Shown in pieces: positions 1 to 8,273 of a stretch of 64,000 bases of DNA. A program made the position numbers and the translations under genes. Numbering within the stretch: the stretch's first letter is position 1; each line of letters starts with the position of its first letter. The notes under the pieces are model-generated. The model did not search any database and was not told the origin of the DNA. It saw only the letters and a list, made by a program, of their open reading frames with translations. Source of the stretch: Mycolicibacterium brisbanense (GTDB lineage: Bacteria; Actinomycetota; Actinomycetes; Mycobacteriales; Mycobacteriaceae); the NCBI RefSeq assembly GCF_001570425.1, contig NZ_BCSX01000040.1:1-64000 (forward strand), given 5' to 3'.

Positions 1-110
1 GACACCCCCTGCGCGGCAAGCCACCCGCGCTTCTGCCCATGAGGCTGCAGGTGATACCGATCGACAAACGCACGAACCTCCGCCGCCGAAAACCCCGGGC
101 TGATCGACAT
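1..110 (-). CDS. IS transposase OrfA-like protein, 5' end only (runs off the window)
   Basis: Reading leftward from the ATG at 110 gives an open frame beginning MSISPGFSAAEVRAF and containing LQPHGQKRGWLAAQGV. This resembles, from memory, the N-terminus of actinobacterial IS3-type OrfA proteins, which carry an HTH and cooperate with an rve-domain OrfB. A Shine-Dalgarno (GGAGGG on the minus strand, about 113-118) supports the start. Only 36 codons are inside the window, so the family call is tentative. The adjacent aldo-keto reductase has lost its N-terminal half, which fits an IS inserted here. Confidence 0.5.
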   Translation of the reverse strand, partial: MSISPGFSAAEVRAFVDRYHLQPHGQKRGWLAAQGV

Positions 111-137
111 AACCCTCCATCCCAAACAGGTAGATGA

Positions 138-650
138 ATGACTCACAACCAGCCTGGCAAAGAGGGGACGTGGCACGTACTGGAGGAATTCGCCAAAGAC
201 GGCCGCGCCCGCAGCATCGGGGTATCGAACTTCCAGCCGCCACACCTGGAGCGACTGCTGAAGGAGTCCGACACGGTGCCGTCGGTCAACCAGATCGAGG
301 TGCATCCGTACTTCACCAACGAAGAGGTCCGCGCGTACGGGCGCGAGCACGGTATCGCGACCGAAGCCTGGTCGCCGATCGCGAAAGGCCGGGTGCTCGA
401 CGATCCGGTTGTCACGAGGATCGCCGACGCCGTGGGCCGGTTTCCCGCACAAGTCGTGCTGCGCTGGCATATTCAGCGTGGGGACATCGTGTTTCCGAAA
501 TCGGTTTCGCCAGAACGGGTCAGATCCAACTTCGAGCTGTTCGACTTCGAACTCACCGACTCCGACATGGAGGCGATCTCGGCCCTCGACCGCGGCGAAC
601 CCGGACGGACCGGTCCCAACCCCGACACCTTCGACCGGATCCCATCCTGA
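138..650 (+). pseudogene. Aldo/keto reductase remnant, N-terminal half missing
   Basis: The frame encodes the C-terminal half of an AKR: WHVLEEFAKDGRARSIGVSN, then NQIEVHPYF, EAWSPIAKG, the NADPH-site block FPKSVSPERVRSNFELFDF, and a normal C-terminus. The (beta/alpha) barrel start with the catalytic Asp/Tyr/Lys residues is absent. The first ten or so residues (MTHNQPGKEG) do not look like AKR and probably derive from the adjacent insertion. The product would be about 170 aa against about 280 aa for the family. The junction lies somewhere between 135 and 170. Probably a non-functional fragment. Confidence 0.75.
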
Positions 651-670
651 CGCGGGCCTAGCGTGCGAAC

Positions 671-2257
671 ATGAGCGTGCCGTTCTCCTGGGATCTGCCG
701 TACGCCTGGCCCAGAAAGCCTGTCCTGGCGCGCAACGTCGTCTGCACCTCGCAGCCACTCGCCGCGCAGGCAGGCCTGGCGATGCTCGCGGAAGGCGGAA
801 ACGCCGTCGACGCGGCTGTCGCGACGGCGATCACGCTTTCCCTGGTGGAGCCCGTTTCCAACGGGATCGGCTCGGATGCTTTCGCAATCGTCTGGGACAG
901 TGGGCAATTGCACGGCTTGAATGCCTCCGGGCGCTCGCCCGCGGCGTGGACACCCGAGTACTTCCGCGGCGTGCAGATTCCCGCGCTGGGCTGGAATGCG
1001 GTGACCGTGCCGGGCGCGGTCGCGGCCTGGGTCGCGTTGCACGACAGGTTCGGCAGGTTGCCGTTCGCGCGGCTGTTCGAGCCGGCAATCCCCTACGGCC
1101 GCAATGGGTTTCTGGTCTCGCCGACTGTCGCAGGACAATGGGCGGCGCAAGCACCGGTACTCGCATCGCAGCCCGGCTTCGCCGCGGCGTTCTTGCCGGG
1201 TGGCCGGGCACCGGCGCCGGGCGAGCTGTTCACATTCCCCGAACACGCTGCCAGCCTTGAGCTCATCGCCGCAACGCACGGCGAAGCGTTCTACCGTGGC
1301 GACCTCGCCGAGAGGATGGTGGCGCACTCGGACGCCAACGGCGGCGCGATGGCCACCTCCGACCTGGCCGCGCACCGCGTCGAGTGGGTCGACACGATCG
1401 ATGTCGACTACCGCGGTTACACGGTCCACGAGATCCCGCCGAACGGTCAGGGCATCGTGGCACTCGCGGCGCTGGGCATCCTCGAGAACTTCGACATGGC
1501 TTCGCTTCCCGTCGATTCGGTCGAGAGCGTGCACCTGCAGATCGAGGCGGTGAAACTCGCGTTCGCCGACGCGCTTTCCCATGTGGCCGACAGCGAGCAC
1601 ATGACACTGCCGCCGAGCGAGCTTCTCGACGCCGAATACCTGCGGGAGAGAGCGGGGCTCATCGACCGCGCCAAAGCCCAACATTTCACAACAGGGCGCC
1701 CACCCGCGGGAGGCACGGTTTACCTGACCGCCGCCGACGACTCGGGAATGATGGTCTCGATGATCCAGTCGAATTACCTCGGTTTCGGCTCGGGTGTGGT
1801 GGTGCCGGGTACCGGGATCTCGCTGCAGAACCGCGGCACTGGCTTCGTCCTGACCCCGGGGCATCCCAACCGCGTCGGGCCGCGAAAGCGTCCGTTCCAC
1901 ACCATCATTCCCGGCTTTCTCACCAAGGCCGGTGCTCCCGTGATGAGCTTCGGCGTGATGGGCGGGACCATGCAACCACAGGGCCATCTTCAGGTCGTGG
2001 TGCGGATCGCCGACTACGGGCAGAACCCGCAGGCCGCGTGCGACGGACCACGCTTCCGCTGGTTGCAGGGCACGCGAGTGTCCGTCGAGGACGGTTTCCC
2101 GGCCGCGACGCTGGCAGGCCTGCGCGACCTCGGCCACGACCTGGTCACCGTGGGCGACTACCAACAATTCGGTAGCTGCCAGGCGATTTGGCGACTGGGT
2201 GACGGGTATCTCGCTGCGAGCGATCCGCGCCGGGACGGCCAGGCTGCCGGCTTCTAA
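671..2257 (+). CDS. ggt: Gamma-glutamyltransferase family protein
   Basis: A 528-aa Ntn-hydrolase of the gamma-glutamyltranspeptidase family, acting on gamma-glutamyl amides such as glutathione-like compounds. The N-terminal block AAQAGLAMLAEGGNAVDAAV is diagnostic. The expected autoprocessing/nucleophile threonine is Thr349 in PAGGTVYLTAADDSG, which aligns with the family T-x-H-x-S-x-x-D pattern. There is no obvious signal peptide, so a cytoplasmic member is likely. The start is supported by TAGCGT at 659-664, 6 nt before the ATG, a leaderless arrangement. The stop overlaps the oxcA stop tail-to-tail. Substrate unknown. Confidence 0.85.
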   Translation: MSVPFSWDLPYAWPRKPVLARNVVCTSQPLAAQAGLAMLAEGGNAVDAAVATAITLSLVEPVSNGIGSDAFAIVWDSGQLHGLNASGRSPAAWTPEYFRGVQIPALGWNAVTVPGAVAAWVALHDRFGRLPFARLFEPAIPYGRNGFLVSPTVAGQWAAQAPVLASQPGFAAAFLPGGRAPAPGELFTFPEHAASLELIAATHGEAFYRGDLAERMVAHSDANGGAMATSDLAAHRVEWVDTIDVDYRGYTVHEIPPNGQGIVALAALGILENFDMASLPVDSVESVHLQIEAVKLAFADALSHVADSEHMTLPPSELLDAEYLRERAGLIDRAKAQHFTTGRPPAGGTVYLTAADDSGMMVSMIQSNYLGFGSGVVVPGTGISLQNRGTGFVLTPGHPNRVGPRKRPFHTIIPGFLTKAGAPVMSFGVMGGTMQPQGHLQVVVRIADYGQNPQAACDGPRFRWLQGTRVSVEDGFPAATLAGLRDLGHDLVTVGDYQQFGSCQAIWRLGDGYLAASDPRRDGQAAGF

Positions 2258-3993
2258 GCCCCGTGACCGATACCGACCGGGTTGAGATGGGTCAGGTGAC
2301 CGCTCTCGGTGCCGTCGGTGGGATCGATGACACAGTCGATGAGTGACGGCCCACGGGAGGCAAGGGCGTTGCGCAGCGCAGCCTCGAGTTGTTCCGGTGT
2401 GCTCACGTGATACCCGACACCGCCGAACGCGGTGATCAGCCGGTCGTGGCGGGCTGTGGGCATGAGAGTGGTGGGCGAGGGGTCGGTCGACGCGGGATTG
2501 GCCCCGTCGCCCCGGTAGACGCCGCCGTTGTTGAGCACGACCACGACGACGGGAAGCCGATAGCGGCAGATGGTCTCCAGCTCCATGCCGCTGAAGCCGA
2601 AGGCGCTGTCGCCCTCGATCGCCACCACCGGGTCGCCGCTTTCGACGGCCGCTGCGATGGCGTAGCCCATCCCGATACCCATGACGCCCCAGGTGCCGCT
2701 GTCGAGCCGGTGTCGCGGCACCGTCATGTCGATCACGTTGCGCGCCAGGTCGAGCGCATTGGCGCCTTCGTTGACCACATACACCTCGGGGCGGTCGCGC
2801 AGCACGTCGCGAATCGCGCGCAGCGCCCCGTGGAACCGCATCGGATGCGCCTGCTCGCCAAGTCGCTCGGCCATCGCCGCGGTGTTGCGCGCCGAACGTG
2901 CGGCGAGCTGGTCGCGCCACGACGACGGTGCCGTGATCTCACGGGTCCGCCGGGCGAGTGCGGTCATCACCGAGCCGATATCGCCGAGCAGGGGTGCCGC
3001 GATCGGTGCGTTGCTGTCCAGCTCGTTCGGGTCGATGTCGACCTGGATGAACTTCACGTCCGCGCTCCACTGTGGTGGCTCGCCGTGCCCGAGCAGCCAG
3101 TTCAGCCGTGCGCCGACGAGCAACACCACGTCGGCGTTGCGCAGTGCCAGCGACCTCGCCGTGGCGGCCGACTGCGGATGGCCGTCGGGTAGTAGGCCTT
3201 TCGCCATCGACATCGGCAGGAACGGTATGTCGGTGTTCTCGACGAACGCGCGAATCGCGTCGTCGGCCCGGGCGTACGCGGCACCCTTACCGAGCACGAC
3301 GAGCGGACGCTCTGCCCCGGCGAGCAATTCGACGGCGCGGTCGATCGCAGCCGGTGACGGGACCTGGTCGGGAGCCGCGTCGACCACCGTCCGCAGTGAC
3401 GCGCGCGCCTGGTCGCCATCCATGACGTCACCGAGCACTGCCGCGGGAATGTCCAGGTAGACGCCACCGGGGCGGCCGGAGGACGCGATGCGGACGGCGC
3501 GCGCGACGGCCAGGCCGATGTCCTGGACCCGGTTCACCCGGAAGGCGGCCTTGGTGTAGGGCCGCGCGGCGGCGAGCTGGTCGAGCTCCTCGTAGTCGCC
3601 GCGTTGCAGGTCGACGATGTGGCGCTCACTCGATCCCGAAATCTGCACCATGGGAAAGCAATTCGTGGTCGCGTTGGCGAGGGCGACCAGCCCGTTGAGA
3701 AAACCGGGTGCGGACACCGTGAGGCAGATGCCGGGCTTCTTGGTGAGGAACCCGGCTGCCGCCGCAGCGTGTCCGGCGTCGCTCTCATGGCGGAATCCGA
3801 TGTAGCGCAGGCCTTCCGCCTGGGCCACGCGGGCGATGTCGGTGACGGGGATGCCGACCACGCCGTAGATCGTCTCAATCCCGTTGAGTTTGAGTGCCTC
3901 GACCACCACGTGATACCCGTCGGTGGCCGTGGCGGTCGAGGATGCCATCGCGGCTGCCGTGCGCTGTTGTTCGATGGGAGGTGCGGAAGTCAT
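2254..3993 (-). CDS. oxcA: Oxalyl-CoA decarboxylase (thiamine diphosphate enzyme)
   Basis: 579-aa ThDP-dependent enzyme with PYR, central and PP domains. Glu70 in FRHESDAGHAAAAAGF is the expected ThDP-activating glutamate; the PP motif GDSAFGF (461-467) pairs with NN at 488-489. It most resembles oxalyl-CoA decarboxylase rather than acetolactate synthase, and in M. tuberculosis oxcA (Rv0118c) is likewise divergent from fadD7 (Rv0119). It would convert oxalyl-CoA to formyl-CoA and CO2. The start at 3993 has a good SD (GAGAGGAA, 8 nt). The gene is divergent from the ligase at 4282, with a perfect palindrome in the spacer. No formyl-CoA transferase is in the window. Confidence 0.85.
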   Translation of the reverse strand: MTSAPPIEQQRTAAAMASSTATATDGYHVVVEALKLNGIETIYGVVGIPVTDIARVAQAEGLRYIGFRHESDAGHAAAAAGFLTKKPGICLTVSAPGFLNGLVALANATTNCFPMVQISGSSERHIVDLQRGDYEELDQLAAARPYTKAAFRVNRVQDIGLAVARAVRIASSGRPGGVYLDIPAAVLGDVMDGDQARASLRTVVDAAPDQVPSPAAIDRAVELLAGAERPLVVLGKGAAYARADDAIRAFVENTDIPFLPMSMAKGLLPDGHPQSAATARSLALRNADVVLLVGARLNWLLGHGEPPQWSADVKFIQVDIDPNELDSNAPIAAPLLGDIGSVMTALARRTREITAPSSWRDQLAARSARNTAAMAERLGEQAHPMRFHGALRAIRDVLRDRPEVYVVNEGANALDLARNVIDMTVPRHRLDSGTWGVMGIGMGYAIAAAVESGDPVVAIEGDSAFGFSGMELETICRYRLPVVVVVLNNGGVYRGDGANPASTDPSPTTLMPTARHDRLITAFGGVGYHVSTPEQLEAALRNALASRGPSLIDCVIDPTDGTESGHLTHLNPVGIGHGA

Positions 3994-4208
3994 GTCGGAA
4001 TTCCTCTCGACGCTGGTGATCTCACTGCCATCGTCGTCGCCCGTGGTGATCGCCGTCAGCAGCGCTGGCGCCCATTGCCCGGTTGGGGCAGTGTCACCAC
4101 CGCCCCCCTGCTAGCTGCAAAATCGCGGCGAAACCGAGCAGCGGACGCGACGATCGGGGTCATCCCGCCTACCATGCGAGATGACCGCATTCGAGATGTG
4201 CGGCAAAT

Positions 4209-4225
4209 CTGTTGTCAGACAACAG
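4209..4225. promoter_or_regulatory. 17-bp perfect palindrome, likely GntR/FadR-type operator
   Basis: CTGTTGTCAGACAACAG is a perfect inverted repeat around a single central A. Its core TTGTCAGACAA matches the TNGTNNNACNA half-site geometry of FadR-subfamily GntR repressors. It lies 57 nt before the fadD7-like start and 216 nt before the oxcA start, so it could control the ligase directly or both genes. No GntR gene is in the window. Apart from this site the 3994-4281 spacer shows nothing clear. Confidence 0.65.
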
Positions 4226-4281
4226 CATTGATGCGTTCAAGGCGGAGCGCTCGACTCACACACTGCAAGAAGGTGATTGCC

Positions 4282-5832
4282 ATGATCACGATGACCGGAT
4301 TGTCCGACGTGCTCGACGAGCAGCTGCGGATCGCGCCATGGGCTACCGCACTGGTGGCCACCGCCGAGCGCATCCCGGTGAGCTACGGAACGTTGTCCGA
4401 CCTGGTGGACCAGATCGTCGTGGGCCTGCGCGATGCGGGTTTGCGCCGAGGGGATGCCGTCGGGCTCGTGGGCGCCAACACCGTCGAGTTCGTCGTGGGA
4501 CTGCTCGGCGCGGCACGGGCCGGTCTCGTGACGGCCCCGCTGGACCCGGCGCTGCCCGCTGCGGAACTGAGAGATCGGCTCGACCGGGTCGGTGCCAGGG
4601 CCCTGCTGATCGGTTCGGCGGCAACGGATCAGACGCCGGTCGACGCCGGCCCCGGCCGTGCGGGCATGCGCGTGCGCGTGGAACTCGCCGGTCCGACGGC
4701 AGGGACGGCGTGGCTCGAGTTCGGCCCCGCATCGGGTGCCCTTGGCGACCACGCGAATCCCGGCCTCCGACCCGAGGATGCGCTGGTGCTGTTCACCTCG
4801 GGCACCACCGGCCAGGCCAAGATGGTGCCTCTGACGCATGGCAATGTGGCCGCCTCGGTGCGGGGAATCTGTGCGACCTACGACCTGGGCCCCGATGACG
4901 CGACCGTGGCGGTGATGCCGCTGTTCCATGGCCACGGGTTGGTGGCCGTGCTACTCGGCTCGTTGGCCAGTGGGGGACGAGTGCTGCTCCCGGCACGCGG
5001 GCGGTTCTCTGCGCACATGTTCTGGAACGAGATGCGATCCGTCGGCGCCACATGGTTCAGCGCGGTGCCCACCATCCACCAGATCCTGCTGAATCGCCCC
5101 GCCGCGGATGTTCCCGGCCCGGACGTGCTGTCGCTGCGATTCGTCCGCAGCTGTAGCGCTCCGCTGGACATCACCACCGCCCGCGCCATCGAGCGGGCCT
5201 TCGGCGCGCCCCTCCTGGAGGCCTATGGAATGACCGAGACCACCCACCAGGCGGCCGGCGAGCAGATCCGCGCGCGGACTCCAGACGAACTCGGCTCGGT
5301 GGGGCGCGGCACGGGCGCGGTGCGGCTGCGAATCGTCGACGGTGCCGGAAACCCTTGCCCGCCCGGTGTGATGGGTGAGGTGTGGGTGAGCGGCTCCACC
5401 GTCGCCCGCGGCTATCTCGCTGATCCGGTTGAGACGGCCAAGAGCTTCGTCGACGGCTGGTTCCGCACGGGTGACCTGGGCATCGTGGATGTCGACGGAC
5501 GACTGCATCTGACCGGCCGGATCAAGAACATCATCATCCGAGGCGGCGAGAACATCTCTCCCGAACATGTCGAAGGCGTCCTCACGGGGTGTGACGGCGT
5601 CGTGGAGGCGGCGGTGTTCGCGATTCCCGACGATACGTTCGGCGAACGGGTCGGCGCGGCTGTGGTGCTCTCCGGCCGACGTGCCGGCGGACCCGAACAG
5701 ATCGCCCTGGAATGCCGCGCCAAGCTGCCTGCCTTCGAAGTCCCCGAGCGGATCGACGTCGTCACGGCGCTGCCGCATACCGCCAAGGGCGCCATCGACC
5801 GCAATGCCGTCAAGCAGCTCTACGCGCATTGA
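4282..5832 (+). CDS. fadD7: Acyl-CoA synthetase FadD7-like, probable oxalate-CoA ligase
   Basis: 516-aa ANL-superfamily adenylating enzyme. The AMP-binding loop FTSGTTGQAKM starts at residue 171, the hinge/A8 region is TGRIKNIIIRGGENISPEHVE, and the catalytic C-terminal lysine is about Lys502 in LPHTAKGAIDR. At 516 aa it is compact, as in oxalate-CoA ligases. Its divergent pairing with oxcA implies that it makes oxalyl-CoA for that decarboxylase. The frame is open further upstream, but ATG 4282 has AAGGTG 7 nt before it, and the protein homology starts here. Substrate assignment is by context. Confidence 0.8.
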   Translation: MITMTGLSDVLDEQLRIAPWATALVATAERIPVSYGTLSDLVDQIVVGLRDAGLRRGDAVGLVGANTVEFVVGLLGAARAGLVTAPLDPALPAAELRDRLDRVGARALLIGSAATDQTPVDAGPGRAGMRVRVELAGPTAGTAWLEFGPASGALGDHANPGLRPEDALVLFTSGTTGQAKMVPLTHGNVAASVRGICATYDLGPDDATVAVMPLFHGHGLVAVLLGSLASGGRVLLPARGRFSAHMFWNEMRSVGATWFSAVPTIHQILLNRPAADVPGPDVLSLRFVRSCSAPLDITTARAIERAFGAPLLEAYGMTETTHQAAGEQIRARTPDELGSVGRGTGAVRLRIVDGAGNPCPPGVMGEVWVSGSTVARGYLADPVETAKSFVDGWFRTGDLGIVDVDGRLHLTGRIKNIIIRGGENISPEHVEGVLTGCDGVVEAAVFAIPDDTFGERVGAAVVLSGRRAGGPEQIALECRAKLPAFEVPERIDVVTALPHTAKGAIDRNAVKQLYAH

Positions 5833-5946
5833 CCGGGATTGCAGCTGGCAGGTATCGGCGATTGGAGGTCAGCGCCAAGGATCCCGAGCCTGTGTCGGCG
5901 GATCGTGAAAGGGCAAGGACCACAACACTTTCCAAGGAGTGACACC

Positions 5947-6204
5947 ATGCATCGAACAGTCAAGCGCGTTGCGGCCGCAGTGGTGGCGGCCGTCGTCACA
6001 GGCGCCGTCGTCGCCGCACCCGCGGCCGCGGCAGTGGACAGCACACCCGCGGAACCCACCCACTCGGTGTCAGCGGCACCGGATCAGGTCGTGCATGCAT
6101 CCGACGCCGGATACCACGGCTGGCACGGAGGCTGGGGCGATCGCGGCTGGCGCGGAGACTACGGCTGGGGCCATTACCGCCACTGGGGGCCGTGGGGCTG
6201 GTGA
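5947..6204 (+). CDS. Small secreted protein with a Gly/Trp/His-rich C-terminus
   Basis: 85-aa protein. MHRTVKRVAAAVVAAVVTG is a classic signal peptide with an Ala-rich cleavage region (VVAAPAAAA, about residues 21-29). The mature part ends in a low-complexity tail built of G-[WYH]-x units (GYHGWHGGWGDRGWRGDYG and on), with no cysteine. Such His/Trp/Gly tails could bind metals or cell-wall polymers, but no family is recognised. AAGGAG at 5934-5939, 7 nt before the ATG, supports this start over upstream in-frame codons. Confidence 0.75.
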   Translation: MHRTVKRVAAAVVAAVVTGAVVAAPAAAAVDSTPAEPTHSVSAAPDQVVHASDAGYHGWHGGWGDRGWRGDYGWGHYRHWGPWGW

Positions 6205-6220
6205 GCCGAAGCCGGCGTAC

Positions 6221-6538
6221 TCAGCCCTGGCAGTTCAGTGACACCGACACCGTCTGGCTGGTGACCACCTGCACCAGGACGCGGTCGTTGCCGTTGCCGC
6301 GGCCCGGGCCGGTATAGGGCACCCACTGCTTGACCTGCTGCGGGTTGCGGACGCTGGTGACCACGCACTGGTCCAGCGGTGCGGTGCCGACGCGATCGAT
6401 GTTGACGGTATAGCCCTGCGATTGCAGCCGGCTGATGGTTTCCTGCGCTGTCTCGTCGGCGGAGGCAAGGCCCGCGGGGGCGCCCACCAGCCCGATCACA
6501 GCCACTGCGACCGCACCCATGGCCCACTTCACCCGCAT
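6221..6538 (-). CDS. Small exported protein of a mycobacterial family, function unknown
   Basis: 105-aa protein with a signal peptide (MRVKWAMGAVAVAVIGLVG, cleavage near APAGLASA). The mature domain is ETAQETISRLQSQGYTVNID followed by a beta-rich stretch ending VSLNCQG, with two cysteines likely in a disulfide. Proteins of this type recur in mycobacteria, and the alpha-then-beta layout recalls a PASTA-like or YbjN-like fold, but I cannot name a function. It runs convergently with the His/Trp-rich secreted protein, 16 nt apart. AGAGG precedes the start. Confidence 0.75.
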   Translation of the reverse strand: MRVKWAMGAVAVAVIGLVGAPAGLASADETAQETISRLQSQGYTVNIDRVGTAPLDQCVVTSVRNPQQVKQWVPYTGPGRGNGNDRVLVQVVTSQTVSVSLNCQG

Positions 6539-6635
6539 TGTCGTGCCTCTCGTTCAGCTACTTCACATCTTCCTCTCCTTACATCGTTTCGGGAACCGGA
6601 TTCGTTCCCACCGGCACCCCGATAGCATCGCGCCC

Positions 6636-8258
6636 GTGGACAGCACCATGCAGAACTGGCCGTTGACCATCACGGCGATCCTGCGGCACGCCTGTGGCGC
6701 CAACGGCGACCGAACCGTCACCACCGCCACCGGTCAGGGTGGATACCGCACCAGCACCTACCGAGAGATCGGCGAACAGGCCGCCCGACTGGCGCACGCA
6801 CTGCGGGGCTTCGGCATCACCGGCGACGAGCGGGTGGGCACGTTCATGTGGAACAACGCCGAACATCTGGTTGCCTATCTGGCGGTGCCCGCGATGGGGG
6901 CGGTGCTGCACACCCTCAACATCCGGTTGTCCCCGGAGCAGATCGCCTACATCGCCAACGAAGCGCAGGACCGGGTGATCATCGCCGACGCGTCGCTGGT
7001 GGCGCAGCTGGCTCCCGTGCTGCCCCTCTTGGAGACCGTGCACACCGTGATCGTGGCCGGGGACGGTGACGTCAGTGCGCTGAGAGGGGTCACTGTCGTG
7101 CGGTACGACGAGATGCTGGCGGCTCAGCCCGCGCAGTTCGACTGGCCGGATATCGACGAGAGTTCGGCTGCCGCAATGTGTTACACGAGCGGCACCACGG
7201 GAAACCCCAAGGGCGTGGTGTACAGCCATCGGTCGAGCTATCTGCACGCGCTGTCCACCTGCACTGCCAATGCGCTCGATGTGGGCACCGGCGATGTGGT
7301 GTTGCCCATCGTGCCGATGTTCCACGCGAATGCCTGGGGGTTGCCGTACGCGGCCCTGATGGCCGGGGCGCATCTGGTCATGCCGGACCGGTTCCTCGAC
7401 GGTGCGTCGCTGATCGAGCTGATCGAATCGCGGCGTCCCACGGTGGCAGGCGCCGTGCCCACCATCTGGAACGACGTGATGCACTGCCTGGAAAAGGCTC
7501 CGGGACATGATATTTCGTCGTTGCGACTGGTCGCATGCGGCGGTTCGGCGGTACCGGTCTCGCTGATGCGGACGTTCCAGGAGCGCTACGGCGTGTACAT
7601 CCAGCAGGCGTGGGGGATGACCGAGACATCGCCGCTGGCGACGGTCGCCAAACCGCTGCCCGGAGTGTCCGAGGAACGGCACTGGGCGATGCGCGCCACC
7701 GCGGGGCGAGCGATGTGCGGCGTCGAGGTCCGCATCGTCGACGACAGCGGTGCGCCCATGCCCGCCGACGGTAAAGCCGTGGGGGAGCTGGAAGTACGCG
7801 GTCCGTGGATCACCGGTAGCTACTATCGCGGGCGCGACGCGGAGAAGTTCGACACCGGGTGGTTGCGCACCGGCGACGTGGGCTGCATCGACGAGGACGG
7901 CTACGTCACCCTCACCGACCGGGCCAAGGACGTCATCAAATCCGGTGGCGAGTGGATCTCTTCGGTGGAGCTGGAGAATCTTCTGATCGCCCATCCCGCG
8001 GTGTTGGAGGCCGCCGTCGTCGGCGTGCCCGACGAGCGCTGGCAGGAACGCCCGCTCGCCGTTGTGGTGCTGCACGAGAATGCCACGGCCAGCCCGGCGG
8101 AACTACGAGAATTCTTGGCGGACAAGGTGGTTCGGTGGTGGCTTCCGGAGCGCTGGACGTTCATCGATCAGGTACCGCGCACCAGCGTCGGCAAGTACGA
8201 CAAGAAGACGATCCGGGCCCGGCATGCCGACGGTGCCTACGAGGTGGTCACCATCTAG
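6636..8258 (+). CDS. Fatty-acid/medium-chain acyl-CoA synthetase (FadD family)
   Basis: 540-aa ANL-family ligase. The P-loop YTSGTTGNPKGVVYSH starts at residue 183, the aromatic motif is QAWGMTETSP, the A7/A8 region GWLRTGDVG and KDVIKSGGEWISS, and the C-terminal catalytic lysine about Lys520 (TSVGKYDKK). The open frame starts earlier, but TAGCAT at 6623-6628 sits exactly 7 nt before GTG 6636, the geometry of a leaderless mycobacterial start; ATG 6648 is the alternative. It would activate a carboxylic acid as its CoA thioester. The chain length cannot be read from the sequence. No partner gene is adjacent. Confidence 0.8.
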   Translation: MDSTMQNWPLTITAILRHACGANGDRTVTTATGQGGYRTSTYREIGEQAARLAHALRGFGITGDERVGTFMWNNAEHLVAYLAVPAMGAVLHTLNIRLSPEQIAYIANEAQDRVIIADASLVAQLAPVLPLLETVHTVIVAGDGDVSALRGVTVVRYDEMLAAQPAQFDWPDIDESSAAAMCYTSGTTGNPKGVVYSHRSSYLHALSTCTANALDVGTGDVVLPIVPMFHANAWGLPYAALMAGAHLVMPDRFLDGASLIELIESRRPTVAGAVPTIWNDVMHCLEKAPGHDISSLRLVACGGSAVPVSLMRTFQERYGVYIQQAWGMTETSPLATVAKPLPGVSEERHWAMRATAGRAMCGVEVRIVDDSGAPMPADGKAVGELEVRGPWITGSYYRGRDAEKFDTGWLRTGDVGCIDEDGYVTLTDRAKDVIKSGGEWISSVELENLLIAHPAVLEAAVVGVPDERWQERPLAVVVLHENATASPAELREFLADKVVRWWLPERWTFIDQVPRTSVGKYDKKTIRARHADGAYEVVTI

Positions 8259-8273
8259 GACTCGGGGAGGAGA

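Noticed and set aside
53..661. Alternative frames over the AKR remnant
   Set aside because: Only the +138 frame carries recognisable AKR motifs; the other frames are Arg-rich shadows.
473..2920. 815-aa minus-strand open frame opposite ggt and oxcA
   Set aside because: High-GC shadow frame, low-complexity Arg/Gly/His-rich product, lying opposite well-supported genes.
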